The position numbers and the translations under genes are program-made. A model generated the notes under the pieces. That model was not told the origin of the DNA and ran no database searches. It saw only the letters and a list, made by a program, of their open reading frames with translations. Shown in pieces: positions 32,622 through 43,394 of a DNA stretch of 64,000 bases. Source of the DNA: Apodemus sylvaticus (Eukaryota; Chordata; Mammalia; Rodentia; Muridae); NCBI RefSeq assembly GCF_947179515.1, contig NC_067473.1, positions 103,232,282-103,296,281 on the forward strand, in the 5' to 3' direction. Numbering within the stretch: the stretch's first letter is position 1; the number at the start of each line of letters is the position of its first letter.

Positions 32622-32964
32622 CAATTGGAAATTTCTAACACCTGGCATCTTCCACAATGGTGATCCTTCTGTGCCTCCCTTATGAAATGGTTTTCTCTCC
32701 ATAAGTCTATCTCAAAGGATGTGACTTTAAACATTTTTGTTTTATAGGTATCCACAGCTAAGAGTTTGTCTAGAGTTTCAGAAGAGACAACAGACATCAT
32801 AATTTTAAAAAAATTTTATAATGTTGGAAGTGTAAGACTACAGAACATGTTAGAAGTCTGAACACATACATTTTTCCCCTATCAGATGGTAGTGAGCTCA
32901 TGGAGCACAGAAGTGCAACACGGTGGTTTAAGTGTGACATGCCACACATGGGCTCACATATTCT

Positions 32965-33283
32965 TTTTTTTTTTATTATTTTATTTGATATATTTTTATT
33001 TACATTTCAAATGATTTTCCCTTTTCTGGCCCCCCACTCCCCGAAAGTCACATAAGCCCCCTTCCCTCCCTCTGTTCTCCCATCAACCCCTTCCCGCTTC
33101 CGTGTTCTGATTTTGCCCTATACTGGTACACTGAGTCTTTCCAGAACTAGGGGCCACTCCTCCGTTCTTCTTGTACCTCATTTGATGTGTGGATTATGTT
33201 TTGGATATTCCAATTTTCTAGGCTAATACTCACTTATTAGTGAGTGCATACCATGATTGATCTTTTGAGACTGGGTTACCTCA
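32965..33283 (-). mobile_element. 5'-truncated LINE-1 3' end, left half of an opposed L1/B1 insertion
   Basis: A T run (the L1 poly(A) on the other strand) directly follows GGGCTCACATATTCT (32950-32964). The reversed 3' end follows: ATTTACATTTCAAATGATTTTCC, CCCCCACTCCCCGAAAGTC, 'tttccagaactaggggcc' and 'gactgggttacctcac'. It is truncated in ORF2 and abuts, with no duplication between them, a B1 in the opposite orientation. Confidence 0.95.
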
Positions 33284-33474
33284 CATGGTGATGCACGCCT
33301 TTATTCCCAGCACTTGGGAGGCAGAGGCAGGCAGATTTCTCAGTTTGAGGCCAACCTGGTCTACAGAGTGAGTTCTAGGACAGCCAGGGCTACAAAGAGA
33401 AACCCTGTCTCAAAAAACAAACAAAAAAAAACCCCAAAACAACAACAACAACAACAACAAAACAAACAAAAATA
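33284..33474 (+). mobile_element. 5'-truncated B1, right half of an opposed L1/B1 insertion
   Basis: Begins in the B1 head (ATGGTGATGCACGCC, lacking about ten bases of the 5' end), has a normal body to GAGAAACCCTGTCTC, and an A-rich tail with CAA units. It is followed directly by GGGCTCACATATTCT (33475-33489), the second copy of the duplication that precedes the L1 half. Confidence 0.95.
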
Positions 33475-33664
33475 GGGCTCACATATTCTAACACTTGGTT
33501 CCATCTGGTGATGCAGTCTTAGAATTTTGGAAGTCTGTGGCACCTTTAGGAGGTGAAGCTTTGGTTAAAGTGAATTATTGAGAGCTGACCTTCCGGCTCT
33601 AGTCCAATCCCATTTCTGGCTTAATTTTTCTCTCTGCTTCCTGATCCTCTGATACATTGATAGG

Positions 33665-34740
33665 CCCTGCTATCTGCTGGAGCCTTCCACCTCCAACCAT
33701 CAGTAGAATTCAAGCAGTCTTCCACCTTCTGAGCATTTTCCAGAATTGTCCTTATTATTTCCTAGGTCTGTAGAGATTTGTCTTGTTAGATTCTCCAGGT
33801 CATAATAGATCTTAGGAGGAGCCCACAGTCCATGTCATCTCTTGTTGGAAATCAGAATCTAATTCTGGTTATTGAGCCTCAGTAAAACAATGTAGGTGTC
33901 AGATACATATTAAATAAGAAGAATCCGTGGCCAGATTCTAAAATCTTTCCTGAATGTGTACCTCTTTGTTCTTCCTTTGTTCTTTTTTGTTCTTCTTCAC
34001 TCTTTATGAGTGCATAGTCTAGACTCAGATCTCTATTCTTTAGTTTTATAGAAGCCAAGCCTTTTCCTTATGTGACCCGAGGAGAAAGCAATTGGCGTGG
34101 ATGATGGAATGTCTTCAGAGTGGCAAGCTCTCTGAAATGCTGTAAATGAGCAATTACAGTGATAAGTGGCCACGGCATAGTCCCTTCTGTGTTTTTCCGC
34201 AGAGCAAATCCACTCTTGGCATCTTTGACCTTGAAACCTTTATACCATGGCTTTGTGCAATTAGTAGAGTCTAAAAGTGTATTCAGGTCACATCTGCACC
34301 CAATTGTTTTATTTATGTGGATTGATTGCGGATTATGACACAGCATGCTGACTTACCCAGGGTAAGTGGAGTGAGGACTTGTAAGGACAAACAGTGAGCC
34401 AGCTGCACAAAAGGTCGAGAAGGCTGCAGAACGAGCTATGACTACTTCATAATGCAGACCTTGAGCAGGAGTTTTTATTAAACCACAAAGAACATCTGTA
34501 TCATTTTAAGACTGAAACTTCAGGGGCATTAGACACTGGCTGCATAGTGAATTCTGCATACAGTCCTCATTAAACTCTTTTGCCTATCATGGCTCCCTGA
34601 GGAGATATTTATTGTATTCCTTACCTGGAAGTGTTTTAAACGTCCCCTGTACTTCCTGTAGTGATTGATAAAACTCGAAATCTCTAAGTTGGATTCTATC
34701 TTGAAGTGATATAGAAAATTCTTATAAAATACTAAAGAAA
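33665..34740. other. No gene; unassigned DNA, possibly conserved in part
   Basis: No recognised repeat. The block 34080-34640 has mixed complexity and intact-looking AT-rich protein-binding type words such as GAGCAATTACAGTG. This raises the possibility of a conserved noncoding element but does not show one. Confidence 0.3.
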
Positions 34741-34744
34741 CTTA

Positions 34745-34950
34745 GCTTTAAAGATTTTTAGTTTTATATGAAGGTTTTGCCTGCATGTGTGTCTGTGTAC
34801 CACCTGCACATCTGGTGCCCAAGAAAGATCAGAAAATATTGGATCCCCTGAGGCAGTAAGCCACCGTGTGCATGTGCTGGAAGTGGAACTCTGGTTCTCA
34901 GGAGCAATAAATGCTCGCAATCACTAAGACAATTGCTCCAGCCCTTCAAA
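34745..34950 (-). mobile_element. B3 SINE, minus strand
   Basis: Reverse-order blocks: GTTTTGCCTGCATGTGTGTC, CATCTGGTGCCCAAGAAAG, 'cactaagacaattgctccagccc'. Diverged in the middle. Confidence 0.88.
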
Positions 34951-34997
34951 ATTTTTGAATGATTAAATTCTACCTTAAAAAAGTATGTAGAGGCTTA

Positions 34998-35343
34998 TGA
35001 GAGGAGATAGCTCAGTCTTGCTATGCAAGTATGAGGGCTTGGGTTCAATCCCTAGAATTTATGTAAAAAATAATGTGCCTATGGTTGCGCATGTTTATGA
35101 TGGCAGTGCTGCCGAAGCTGAGCCAGAGATGGGAGGAGTTCCCTGGCAGCCTAGCCCACATGATGAGGTCCAGACCGGTGACTTCCTCATTTTTAAAATC
35201 CAAGTTGGGCTGTGCTTGGTGAAAGACAACTGAGGTTGTCCTTTAAATTATCTTTAAGTTACCTGAACATCATTTTTTCACATATGTAACCTACACATGA
35301 GCACATATCTGTACATGTGAATGAATTCACGCATATGCATGCA

Positions 35344-35384
<41 letters not shown>

Positions 35385-35390
35385 ATACAC
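34998..35390 (+). mobile_element. B4 SINE, plus strand, with CA-rich tail
   Basis: ID-like head ('gagatagctcagtcttgctatgcaagtatgagggc', TTGGGTTCAATCCCTAG), then a B1-like body, then ACTGAGGTTGTCCTTTAAA and a tail with (CA)n at 35347-35383. Confidence 0.82.
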
Positions 35391-35399
35391 TTTTAAGTA

Positions 35400-38315
35400 T
35401 ATGCAACTTTGCAACTTTATATCACTCCATAATATAGCCATGATTACTTCAACAAGTAAGTATAACTCACGGATTGTATCTTGTGAGTTGTGTGACCTAT
35501 TATAATTCAAGATGAGATTCTAGGATCTTAGAGACACAGACTTTCACACATTTTTCTTGAAGACCAATACAAATGTTTCTGACATGTCCAAACTGAAAAC
35601 TCAAGTATACACAACGTATCTTCATTGCCATCTGACTTTAAAGTCCTCTTGACCTCCAAATGGAGGACTCCAATCAGAGTGTGAACTGAGCCCTTAAGAC
35701 TGAACTATATGCTCTAAAGGTACTGTGAGTCTTTAATGGTTGCAGACATAAAGAACAAAATAGGAGAGTATACTGAAGTTTTCTGTTACAGTTCTTACCA
35801 GTGAGGTGCTGCCTGTTGGAAGAAATACATTGGAAAGCTGTAGCTTCTAGCACAGGCTAGTATATTGTAAAGAAAGTGAGCTTTTTCAAAAGTAACTTCA
35901 TTTAAAGGTTTAGGATGGGGGGCTTGGTTGCTAAACAGTAAAAACATGGTTTTCTTTAGGACTTCATGGGAAAACTACCTCCTGTAGGCTTTCTGGTTGC
36001 CATGAGGGGAAAGAGAAAGGAGGAGTGGTCCTACCTTCTTTAGTAGCAGAGACTGTTGATTTCTTTTCTAATGTTTATTCCCTAATTTTATTCATTTAGT
36101 CTTTAAATGTTAAAATTTAAGTTTTAATCTAAAAATTCATATTATGGTGAAAGAAGAAGGTGTTTTCCCTTTGATTCAGGCAGCCATGAAGGTGTTCCAC
36201 TTGGACTTGTTTGGTCACCCTTATATCTCTGCTTGTAGGCACTTGTAGTACTTTCCTTGGCTATTGTTAGACAGATTTCCCTTTGTCTCCCAGTAGTTAC
36301 AACATTAAATATAGTCTTTAGCTTATCCAACATTTATGTTATAACATTGCCTTCCCCTCATTCCCAAATATTGAAAAAAAAGTCATCATCAGCAACGACA
36401 ACAAAATGTTGTCCAACAACTCCTTCCAAAAGGGCATATAAGAAATGGACTTCTAGAATTCTTCAATATTTAAAAAATGCCATGTGTTAACCCTTAACAT
36501 TTGATGTGAGCTTGCTTGGATAAAGGATCCTAGGTTAAAAGACACTTTCCCATCTTCCAAGATATTGGCATACTGACTTCTAGTATCTGAGGTGTCCAGT
36601 CATGAGTCTGCTCACCCTTCTCCCTCTCTAGGTTTGTTTCTCTGGAAACCACTAGAACTTTCTGTTTATCACTTGAACTCCAAATTGTTATGAAGATGTT
36701 TATTATTTATTTCATCCTCATCAAAGCTCACATTTCATTATCTACCACTTCCTTACATGGTTCCAGATACCGTCTGATTAGAATACAGTGATCTCATTCT
36801 CTAAGCAATGACTCATGGATATCTTGTGGCCAAATTTTATACCCAAATCAAAAGAATAGTTTTCCCTAGACATGTTTGTTAAGCAAGCAATCACAGAAAG
36901 CTGTTTCTTTACCAGCTCAAGTTATTATATGGGAGTAATGTCCTGAATTCCAGAAGCTGTCTTGCTCTGTGAAGAGAGCCAGCCCAGAGGCAAGCTAGAG
37001 CCACTGCAGATGGTAGAGAGAAAAGATGGAAAATGACGGGGATCCCCTTTGTGTGACCAACCCACTGCTTGGGATTTTTTGTTTCTATGTAGGTAAGAAC
37101 ATGGGTAGGTGAGACAAGGTTCTTTAAATGTTGGTCTCCAGCAGTTTTCAATTTCCTTTGTGTTTAATAGCAGCAGACTGGAGAAACGTAGCAGTGGAAG
37201 CACTGGTACCCTGTGATCATCTTGCAGGACTCCTGTAAGGGAAATCTTAGCCCTACAAGTATTATAGCTCCTGTGTGAGCCTAAGAAGTTGTAGTTCCCC
37301 AACCCAATATAGCAACTCTCTTGTAAACTCAGAAGATCAGAATTTTGTAGTCCATAAGGCCAGCTAGGAGTATAGCTGGCTCTAAGTACTTACCAACCCT
37401 CTGGACATCTTCATGTGACCAGAGCTTTCTGACTCTTCTCTGGATACTTAGACACAAACTTTTGTTTTTCTTTATTCTTGGTCTTCTGTTGCTTTCTCTC
37501 TCCTCCTGCCTCCCTTCTTGCCATGGCCACCTTTATCTGTGTAGCAGAGCTAGTGCATTATCTGCGTAGCTGCTGTCCTGCTGCTGTCACACTTTGGCCT
37601 TTGACTCATCCACTGTCACCACCCCCCCCCCCCCCCCCCCGCATGTTGCAAAACTTCGTGGTGAAAGCATGGAAGAGGGATGTTGGATCCATCATAGCCT
37701 TGCATCAGCACCAGGCATAACCACTGAAGCTTGTGTGTTGGCTTGGGTAAAGGTGGCCTGTTTCTCACCAGCTAAAACAGTCCCTCTGTTGTTCTGCTAG
37801 GGAAAGTGATTTCCATCCTTCCTAGGAGTAAATGGTTGTAGGGTCAGCTAGAGGTTCCTGAGGGTTATGATAGAAGAAAGTTGGGCATATACTGCTCAAA
37901 ACAGCAGTTGGGGCCGTGTTTCAACAGCCAGGGGAATTGGTTGTGCTCATTGCAAAGCCTTCTCAAGATATCCATGAAGTACTTCAGATAGCTGTAAAGG
38001 TAGTCTTGCTTGATGTTTGATTGATAGCCCTTTTTCTCAAGGCAGTGAAAACAGCCAAGAAGAGTTCAATAGATGTTGATTATGAATCAACTTGCCCATC
38101 CCACTATGTCTTTGCTTATTAGAATAGTGAATACCAGAAGGAACACGTTGAATAAGAACTTAAAGCTCCCATCATTAAACTGATGGTCACTCTAACAGAT
38201 TTTAACAGTACTTTAAAAGTAATGAGCACCTGTCCAGTGCCCTAGGAGAGGTGGCTCCTTCTTACCTGTTATACATAGGCTACCAAATTAAAAGGAAATT
38301 CTAGAGTGTTAGCTC
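35400..38315. other. No gene; unassigned DNA
   Basis: Almost 3 kb without a repeat I can name. A 19-base C run sits at 37622-37640. Short frames on both strands lack recognisable protein content. The stretch 37490-38280 was examined as a possible processed pseudogene, but no known protein emerged. Confidence 0.35.
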
Positions 38316-38317
38316 TG

Positions 38318-38493
38318 TTAAATTGCCACATGTGGGAATCAAACTCCCTTTCTTTGTTTATATTCCATTTCTTTTCTCTTTCGTCATAAAACAGCTGATT
38401 CTGTAAGCCTTGAGCTATGCCCTGTTATCTTCCTGCTTTCAGGCGCACTCACTGTATCCCTTATGATGGTATCCAACCCATTTCACATATAAA
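38318..38493 (+). repeat. Copy 1 of a local 178-bp direct repeat
   Basis: From TTAAATTGCCACATGTGGG through TTCGTCATAAAACAGCTG and 'caggcgcactcactgtatccc' to CCCATTTCACATATAAA. Nearly identical to 39777-39957. It lacks 5 bases in the CTGCTGCTC stretch and shows only about two or three substitutions. The flanks do not match. Confidence 0.95.
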
Positions 38494-39261
38494 ACATAAT
38501 GTTGAAAACATTAGGCTTTATTTTTATGTCATCTTTCAATCTCTAGAAATGTTTTCACACAGTTGGTCTCCCCATTCCACAGACAGATATCCTTGCCATC
38601 TGTGCCCCAAACTGAGTAGTTGACTGGTATTACCAGTGAACATGCTTTCAGATGCCATTATTACCCACAGCCGTCTCATTAAGAGTCACTCTCACTGCTG
38701 TATATTCTTTGGACATTGAGAAATGTGTAAGGACATGTATCAATCATTATAATATACAAGATAATCTCTGTGCCTTGAATTACTATGTCATTTGACATAG
38801 TTCCTTTCTAGAACAAATAATGCATATTTATTGTGGGAGCTAAGATTGGTTTCCTCAAGTCCATTTTGCTTTAGACTATTGGTGTAACTAGTTATTGAAT
38901 GTCATCTCCCTGATGGGTGCTTTTGGCTGCTGGTGTATATTTATTTCATAATAATATAATCAGACTGATGAGAAGGAGCATATATATCTAGTGAAGAGTA
39001 TGTTTTTAACTGCATGTGGAAGAACCAACATACATCTCCATTCATTAACTGTGCTCTTCTTTGGCTTTGAGAACAGCCACATGATGAAGTTCACACTGGG
39101 GACAAGATGAGAATTATGGAAATTATGGATAGTCCCATAATCATTAACTTACTGGTCAAGCCATATATTGAGCTTCTCCAAATCCCGAGACATCTGAAAA
39201 TAAGGAAAACATTTATATTGGCTTCTAGGAGTCTTGAATCTATCCTGTTCAGTCCATACAA

Positions 39262-39353
<92 letters not shown>

Positions 39354-39372
39354 ATCTGTCTGTCTATCTGTT
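39262..39372. repeat. (CTGT)n(CTAT)n microsatellite
   Basis: A block of CTGT units (39262-39291) is followed by about 15 CTAT units, then mixed CTGT and CTAT. Frames across it read SVCLSVCL and SIYLSIYL. Confidence 0.97.
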
Positions 39373-39639
39373 CTATTATCTCTCTGTATATCTACATCCA
39401 ATTTATCAACCAGTTATGTATTTGATTTCAATGGGCAAATGAAAATAAAATACATATGCATTGTGGAATAGGTAAGTTAAGCTACTCAACACTCATATAA
39501 CTCCCCTTATACATCTATTATATAAGCAACTTTCAAGTTCATGCACTATTCTTTCAACTTGTCACTGATGAGACTGGACAGTCTTGAATTTCTTTCAATA
39601 GAATTTTTGTATTCTTTTCTCCTCTTCTCAGTCACACTA

Positions 39640-39860
39640 CTGTCCAGTCAATGGTTACCATTAGTCTATTCTGTGTTTCACTGAGGTTCTGTTATGTACA
39701 CTTTGCGCCTGAGATCATATGCTACTCTTTCTTCTGTGACTGGATCATTTCACTTCGCACAGTAGTTCATGTTCACTTAAATTGCAACATGTGGGAATCA
39801 AACTCTCTTTCTTTGTTTATATTCCATTTCTTTTCTCTTTCGTCATAAAACAGCTGATTC
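39640..39860 (-). mobile_element. Ancient LINE-1 (L1M) fragment, minus strand
   Basis: The line 'cttctgtgactggatcatttcacttcgcacag', then 'ttcatgttcac' and AACATGTGGGAATC...TATTCCATTTC, follows the reversed ORF2 3' region of old mammalian L1 (tgactggcttatttcactta / tattccatt words). Diverged. Confidence 0.55.
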
Positions 39861-39957
39861 TGTAAGCCTTGAGCTATGCCCTGCTGCTCTATCTTCCTGC
39901 TTTCAGGCGCACTCACTGTATCCCTTATGATGGTATCCAACCCATTTCACATATAAA
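39777..39957 (+). repeat. Copy 2 of a local 178-bp direct repeat
   Basis: Matches 38318-38493 at high identity. In this copy the left half appears to continue an L1M relic upstream, so this may be the source copy. Sequence after 39957 is different from that after 38493. Confidence 0.95.
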
Positions 39958-40149
39958 TAGATGAGGGGCATCTGTCCCCTCTTCTTCTGTGAGAGTGTTT
40001 GTAGAGAGTAGTTATTTGTAACCTTGGGTTTTTCACTGGTACTACAATTCCCTAATAACAACTCTAAGACTTAATTATTTATGAATAAATGCCTAGACCA
40101 TAAACTTGTGCTTATTTACCTACTAGCTTGTAACTTATAAAACCCATTT

Positions 40150-41442
40150 ATTCTTTTTTTAATTTTATTCGATATATTTTTTATTTACATTGATCTTTTG
40201 GGACTGGGTTACCTCACTTAGTATGATGTTCTCCAGCTCCATCCATTTGCCTAAGAATTTCATGAACTCATTGTTTCTAATGGCTGAATAGTACTCCATT
40301 GTGTAGATATACCACATTTTTTGCATCCATTCTTCTGTTGAGGGATACCTGTGTTCTTTCCAGCTTCTGGCTATTATAAATAGGGCTGCTATGAACATAG
40401 TGGAACATGTATCCTTATTACATGCTGGGGAATCCTCTGGGTATATGCCCAGGAGTGGTATAGCAGGATCTTTCGGAAGTGACATGCCCAGTCTTCTGAG
40501 GGACTGCCAGACTGATTTCCAGAGTGGTTGTACTAATTTGCAACCCCACCAGCAGTGGAGGAGTGTTCCTCTTTCTCCACATCCTCACCAACATCTGCTG
40601 TCTCCGAAGTTTTTCAGGTGAGAATTCTTTGTTTAACTCTGTTCCACATTTTTTAATAGGGTTATTTGGTTTTCCGGGCTCTAACTTCTTGAGTTCTTTG
40701 TATATATTTGATATTAGCCCTCTATCTGATATAGGGTTGGTGAAGATCTTTTCCCAATTTGTTGGTTGCCGATTTGTCCTTTTGATGGTGTCCTTTGCTT
40801 TACAGAAACTTTGTAATTTTATGAGGTCCCATTTGTCAATACTTGATCTTAGAGCATACGCTATTGGTGTTCTGTTCAGGAACTTTCCCCCTGTACCAAT
40901 GTCCTCAAGGGTCTTCCCCAGTTTCTTTTCTATTAGCTTCAGAGTGTCTGACTTTATATGGAGGTCCTTGATCCATTTGGATTTGAGCTTAGTACGAGGA
41001 GACAAGGATGGATCAATTCACATTCTTCTGCATGCTGACCTCCAGTTGAACCAGCACCATTTGTTGAAAAGGCTATTTTTTTCCCATTGGATGTTTTCAG
41101 CCCCTTTGTCGAGGATCAAGTGGCCATAGGTGTGTGGGTTCATTTCTGTATCTTCAATCCTGTTCCATTGATCTGCCTGCCTGTCACTGTACCAATACCA
41201 TGCAGTTTTTAACACTATTGCTCGGTAATATTGCTTGAGGTCAGGGATACTGATTCCCCCAGAATTTCTTTTGTTGTTGAGAATAGTTTTAGCTATCTTG
41301 GGTTTTTTGTTATTCCAGATGAATTTGATAATTGCTCTTTCTAACTCTATGAAGAATTGAGTTGGGATTTTGATGGGTATTGCGTTGAATCTGTATATTG
41401 CTTTTGGCAAAATGGCCATTTTAACTATATTAATCCTGCCGA
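40150..41442 (-). mobile_element. LINE-1 3' portion, minus strand, with two internal deletions
   Basis: The 3' terminus at 40150-40190 (ATTTTTTATTTACATT) joins straight to the ORF2 end (GATCTTTTGGGACTGG), so about 250 bp of 3'UTR is gone. A second junction near 40605 removes about 120 bp of ORF2. ORF2 residues are readable at 41018-41419 (MAILPKAIYRFNAIPIKIPTQ, GGISIPDLKQYYRAI) and 40418-41005 (GKFLNRTPIAYALRSSIDKWDL, CRKRNTPPLL-like end in shifted frame). 5'-truncated at 41442. Confidence 0.93.
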
Positions 41443-41699
41443 TCCTGATTCTTTCTATAGTTATTCCAGGTCTGTGACATCATGAAGTTTAACTAGGATA
41501 GGATACATAATAGTGCAGCAGTTTTTCCACTCTGAAGAATGACTTATTCGTTCTCATCAATAACCAGATGGTTGCTCTGCCACTTTCTGTTAACAGCATG
41601 AGTACTATGGAAGAGTATGAAATTGTTCCTCATCTTGAAATTCAGTTGCTGTTATTTGTTACATTTGTTTGAATCACAGCTTGATCATGACACTTACAC

Positions 41700-41830
41700 A
41701 TTTTCCTGCATTTGAACCCTGCCATGAGCCACTGTAGAGGGCATGGTGCTATTTACAGCTCCTTCTTACAGTTGAGGAAGCTGAGCTCAGGTTCAGTTCT
41801 TCATCTGAGCCCTCACATCTGGTAAACATC
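41700..41830 (-). mobile_element. Possible MIR relic, minus strand
   Basis: ATTTACAGCTCCTTCTTACAG, then TTGAGGAAGCTGAGCTCAGG, resembles the reversed MIR word 'tttacagatgaggaaactgaggc'. The flanks are weaker. Confidence 0.5.
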
Positions 41831-41981
41831 TTTGCATATTAGAAACCCAATATTTTGCTTTCAATCTAGTGTTCACTCTTTGTAGTTATATATACATTAA
41901 AAATATTCATTTATTCAACAAATAAAATTATGTGCAAAAGAGTATAAAAGTTTGAATTTTCTTTACATAACACAAGAATAC

Positions 41982-42095
41982 TTTCCATCCATCCATCCAT
42001 CCATCCATCCATCCATCCATCCATCCATCCATCCATCCATTCATCTACTCATTCATCCATCTGTGCATCCATTTATCTGTGCATCCATCCATGGA
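41982..42095. repeat. (CCAT)n microsatellite
   Basis: About 16 CCAT units are followed by degenerate CATC/CATT units. Confidence 0.96.
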
Positions 42096-42950
42096 TTCTT
42101 AGGTTTCTATCTACCTTGGTTACAGTGAATAATGTTCTGTAACCCTTGGTGTCTGATAATCTTTTCATCAGATTGTTCTCATCTCTTTGCTTTTATACAC
42201 AGAGTTGAGATTTCTGACTCCTGTGGGTTCTTTCTATCTTTATCGGGGCTCCAGAATTGAATTCAAGTTTCCAGACTTCAGCGAAAATTACCTTTCCCCT
42301 GAGCCATCTCTTCAGTCCAGTAGTTTTATTTTTAAGTTTTAAAGGAACATTGACACTCTTTTCAACCATAACTGTGATAATTTGATTAGTCACTAGCACT
42401 TGAGATCCTCTTTCCTCTTCAGCCCACCCAACACCTTCTGGGTTGATAAAATCCATCCTAAAATTCCAAGCTTAGAATTGTGGTTCTGGTTTTCATTTCC
42501 TCCATTTTTTTCAGTGCTGTTTAGCAACTCTTGGGCATGTAGTGGTCAATCGTTTCAGTGTCCTGTGAGACCTATCTTTGCCCATTTTTTTTTGAGAATT
42601 GAATTACTTTCTTGATATTGAGTTAGGCTCTTTACATATTCTGGAGATTATTAAGTCAATCCCCTGTGTAGTTTGCAAATATTTTTTCCCACTTCAGTTG
42701 ATCTTAAATTCTTCAATTTTTCACTCTCATTTTCTTTGTTAAAAGGATGATGTTTAGTTAAACCTAATCCAGTTCCCTATATTTACAACTTTTGCTTATG
42801 CTTTCAGATTTATATCTGAAAATCATCACTGGAAAGGCTAGTGATGTTCATTTTTCCATTCTGTACTCATCTAGAAGTTTACAGTTCCAGGTATGAGATG
42901 TTTCACTCTTAATTCCATTTTGAGCTGGTTTTGTACATTTTGTGAAATGG
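42060..42950 (-). mobile_element. Ancient LINE-1 (L1M) ORF2 region, minus strand, carrying a B3-like insert
   Basis: Reversed L1 ORF2 words: 'gtttctatctaccttggttacagtgaataatg', then after an insert 'tttgcccatttttttttgag', TTTACATATTCTGGAGATTATT, CCCTGTGTAGTTTGCAAATA and 'ttttgagctggttttgtac'. This is the mammalian L1 ORF2 C-terminal region in order. The segment 42200-42322 is not L1. Confidence 0.75.
42200..42322 (-). mobile_element. B2/B3-like SINE head, minus strand
   Basis: GGGGCTCCAGAATTGAATTC and 'cccctgagccatctcttcagtcc' give the reversed head of a tRNA-derived SINE inserted in the L1M relic. Confidence 0.6.
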
Positions 42951-42957
42951 GATTTAG

Positions 42958-42959
42958 TT

Positions 42960-43002
<43 letters not shown>

Positions 43003-43005
43003 TTT
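42958..43005. repeat. (ATTT)n microsatellite
   Basis: About 12 ATTT units at the end of the L1M relic. Confidence 0.96.
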
Positions 43006-43174
43006 TTGCAGAGCACACAAATCATTGCAGATCTCGTTAGCTCTGCTTCTTCCCAAACCACGATCTATAGTTTTCCTAAAGTCCCTGGGATGCAATCTCC
43101 AAGACAGACTGAGCACAAAGTGCAACACACCTTTCCCTACTATTGTAAAGATAACACTTTCTTTTTAATGTTTA

Positions 43175-43390
43175 TCTTTAGATTCTTATTTTTGTTTTAC
43201 ACATAATGTTTTACCTGCGTGTGTGTCTGTGCTTGGTGCCTTCAGAATATTGGAGGGTGGGTCAGATCACCTGGTACCAGAATTACAGAGGATTGTAAGT
43301 CCCAGTGTGGATGCTGAGATGAAATCCCAGTCTTCTCTGTAAGAGCAACAAATACGCTTAACTGCATCTGCTGGATCATCTCTCCAGCTT
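43175..43390 (-). mobile_element. B3 SINE, minus strand
   Basis: GTTTTACCTGCGTGTGTGTC, GATCACCTGGTACCAGAATT, 'ctgtaagagcaac' and ATCATCTCTCCAGC are in reversed order. Diverged but nearly complete. Confidence 0.85.
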
Positions 43391-43394
43391 AAAT

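Larger units (their letters stand above)
32895..33660 (+). mobile_element. Possible rodent medium-reiterated repeat hosting an L1/B1 insertion
   Basis: With the insertion at 32965-33474 and one duplication copy removed, the flanks read through. CACACATGGGCTCACATATTC continues into 'taacacttggttccatctggtg', CACCTTTAGGAGGTGAAGC and 'tctctctgcttcctgatcc'. This resembles a RCHARR1/URR1-type repeat. The family call is weak. Confidence 0.45.

Noticed and set aside
32106..32663. 185-residue frame with FFLSFFLS repeats
   Set aside because: Translation of a TTTC microsatellite running into a reversed B1.
37490..38280. Possible processed pseudogene
   Set aside because: Translation in all frames gives no protein I recognise, and no flanking duplication or A-tail is seen.
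39262..39372. Regular short repeats that might suggest a CRISPR-like array
   Set aside because: Tetranucleotide microsatellite without spacers, in a mammalian genome.
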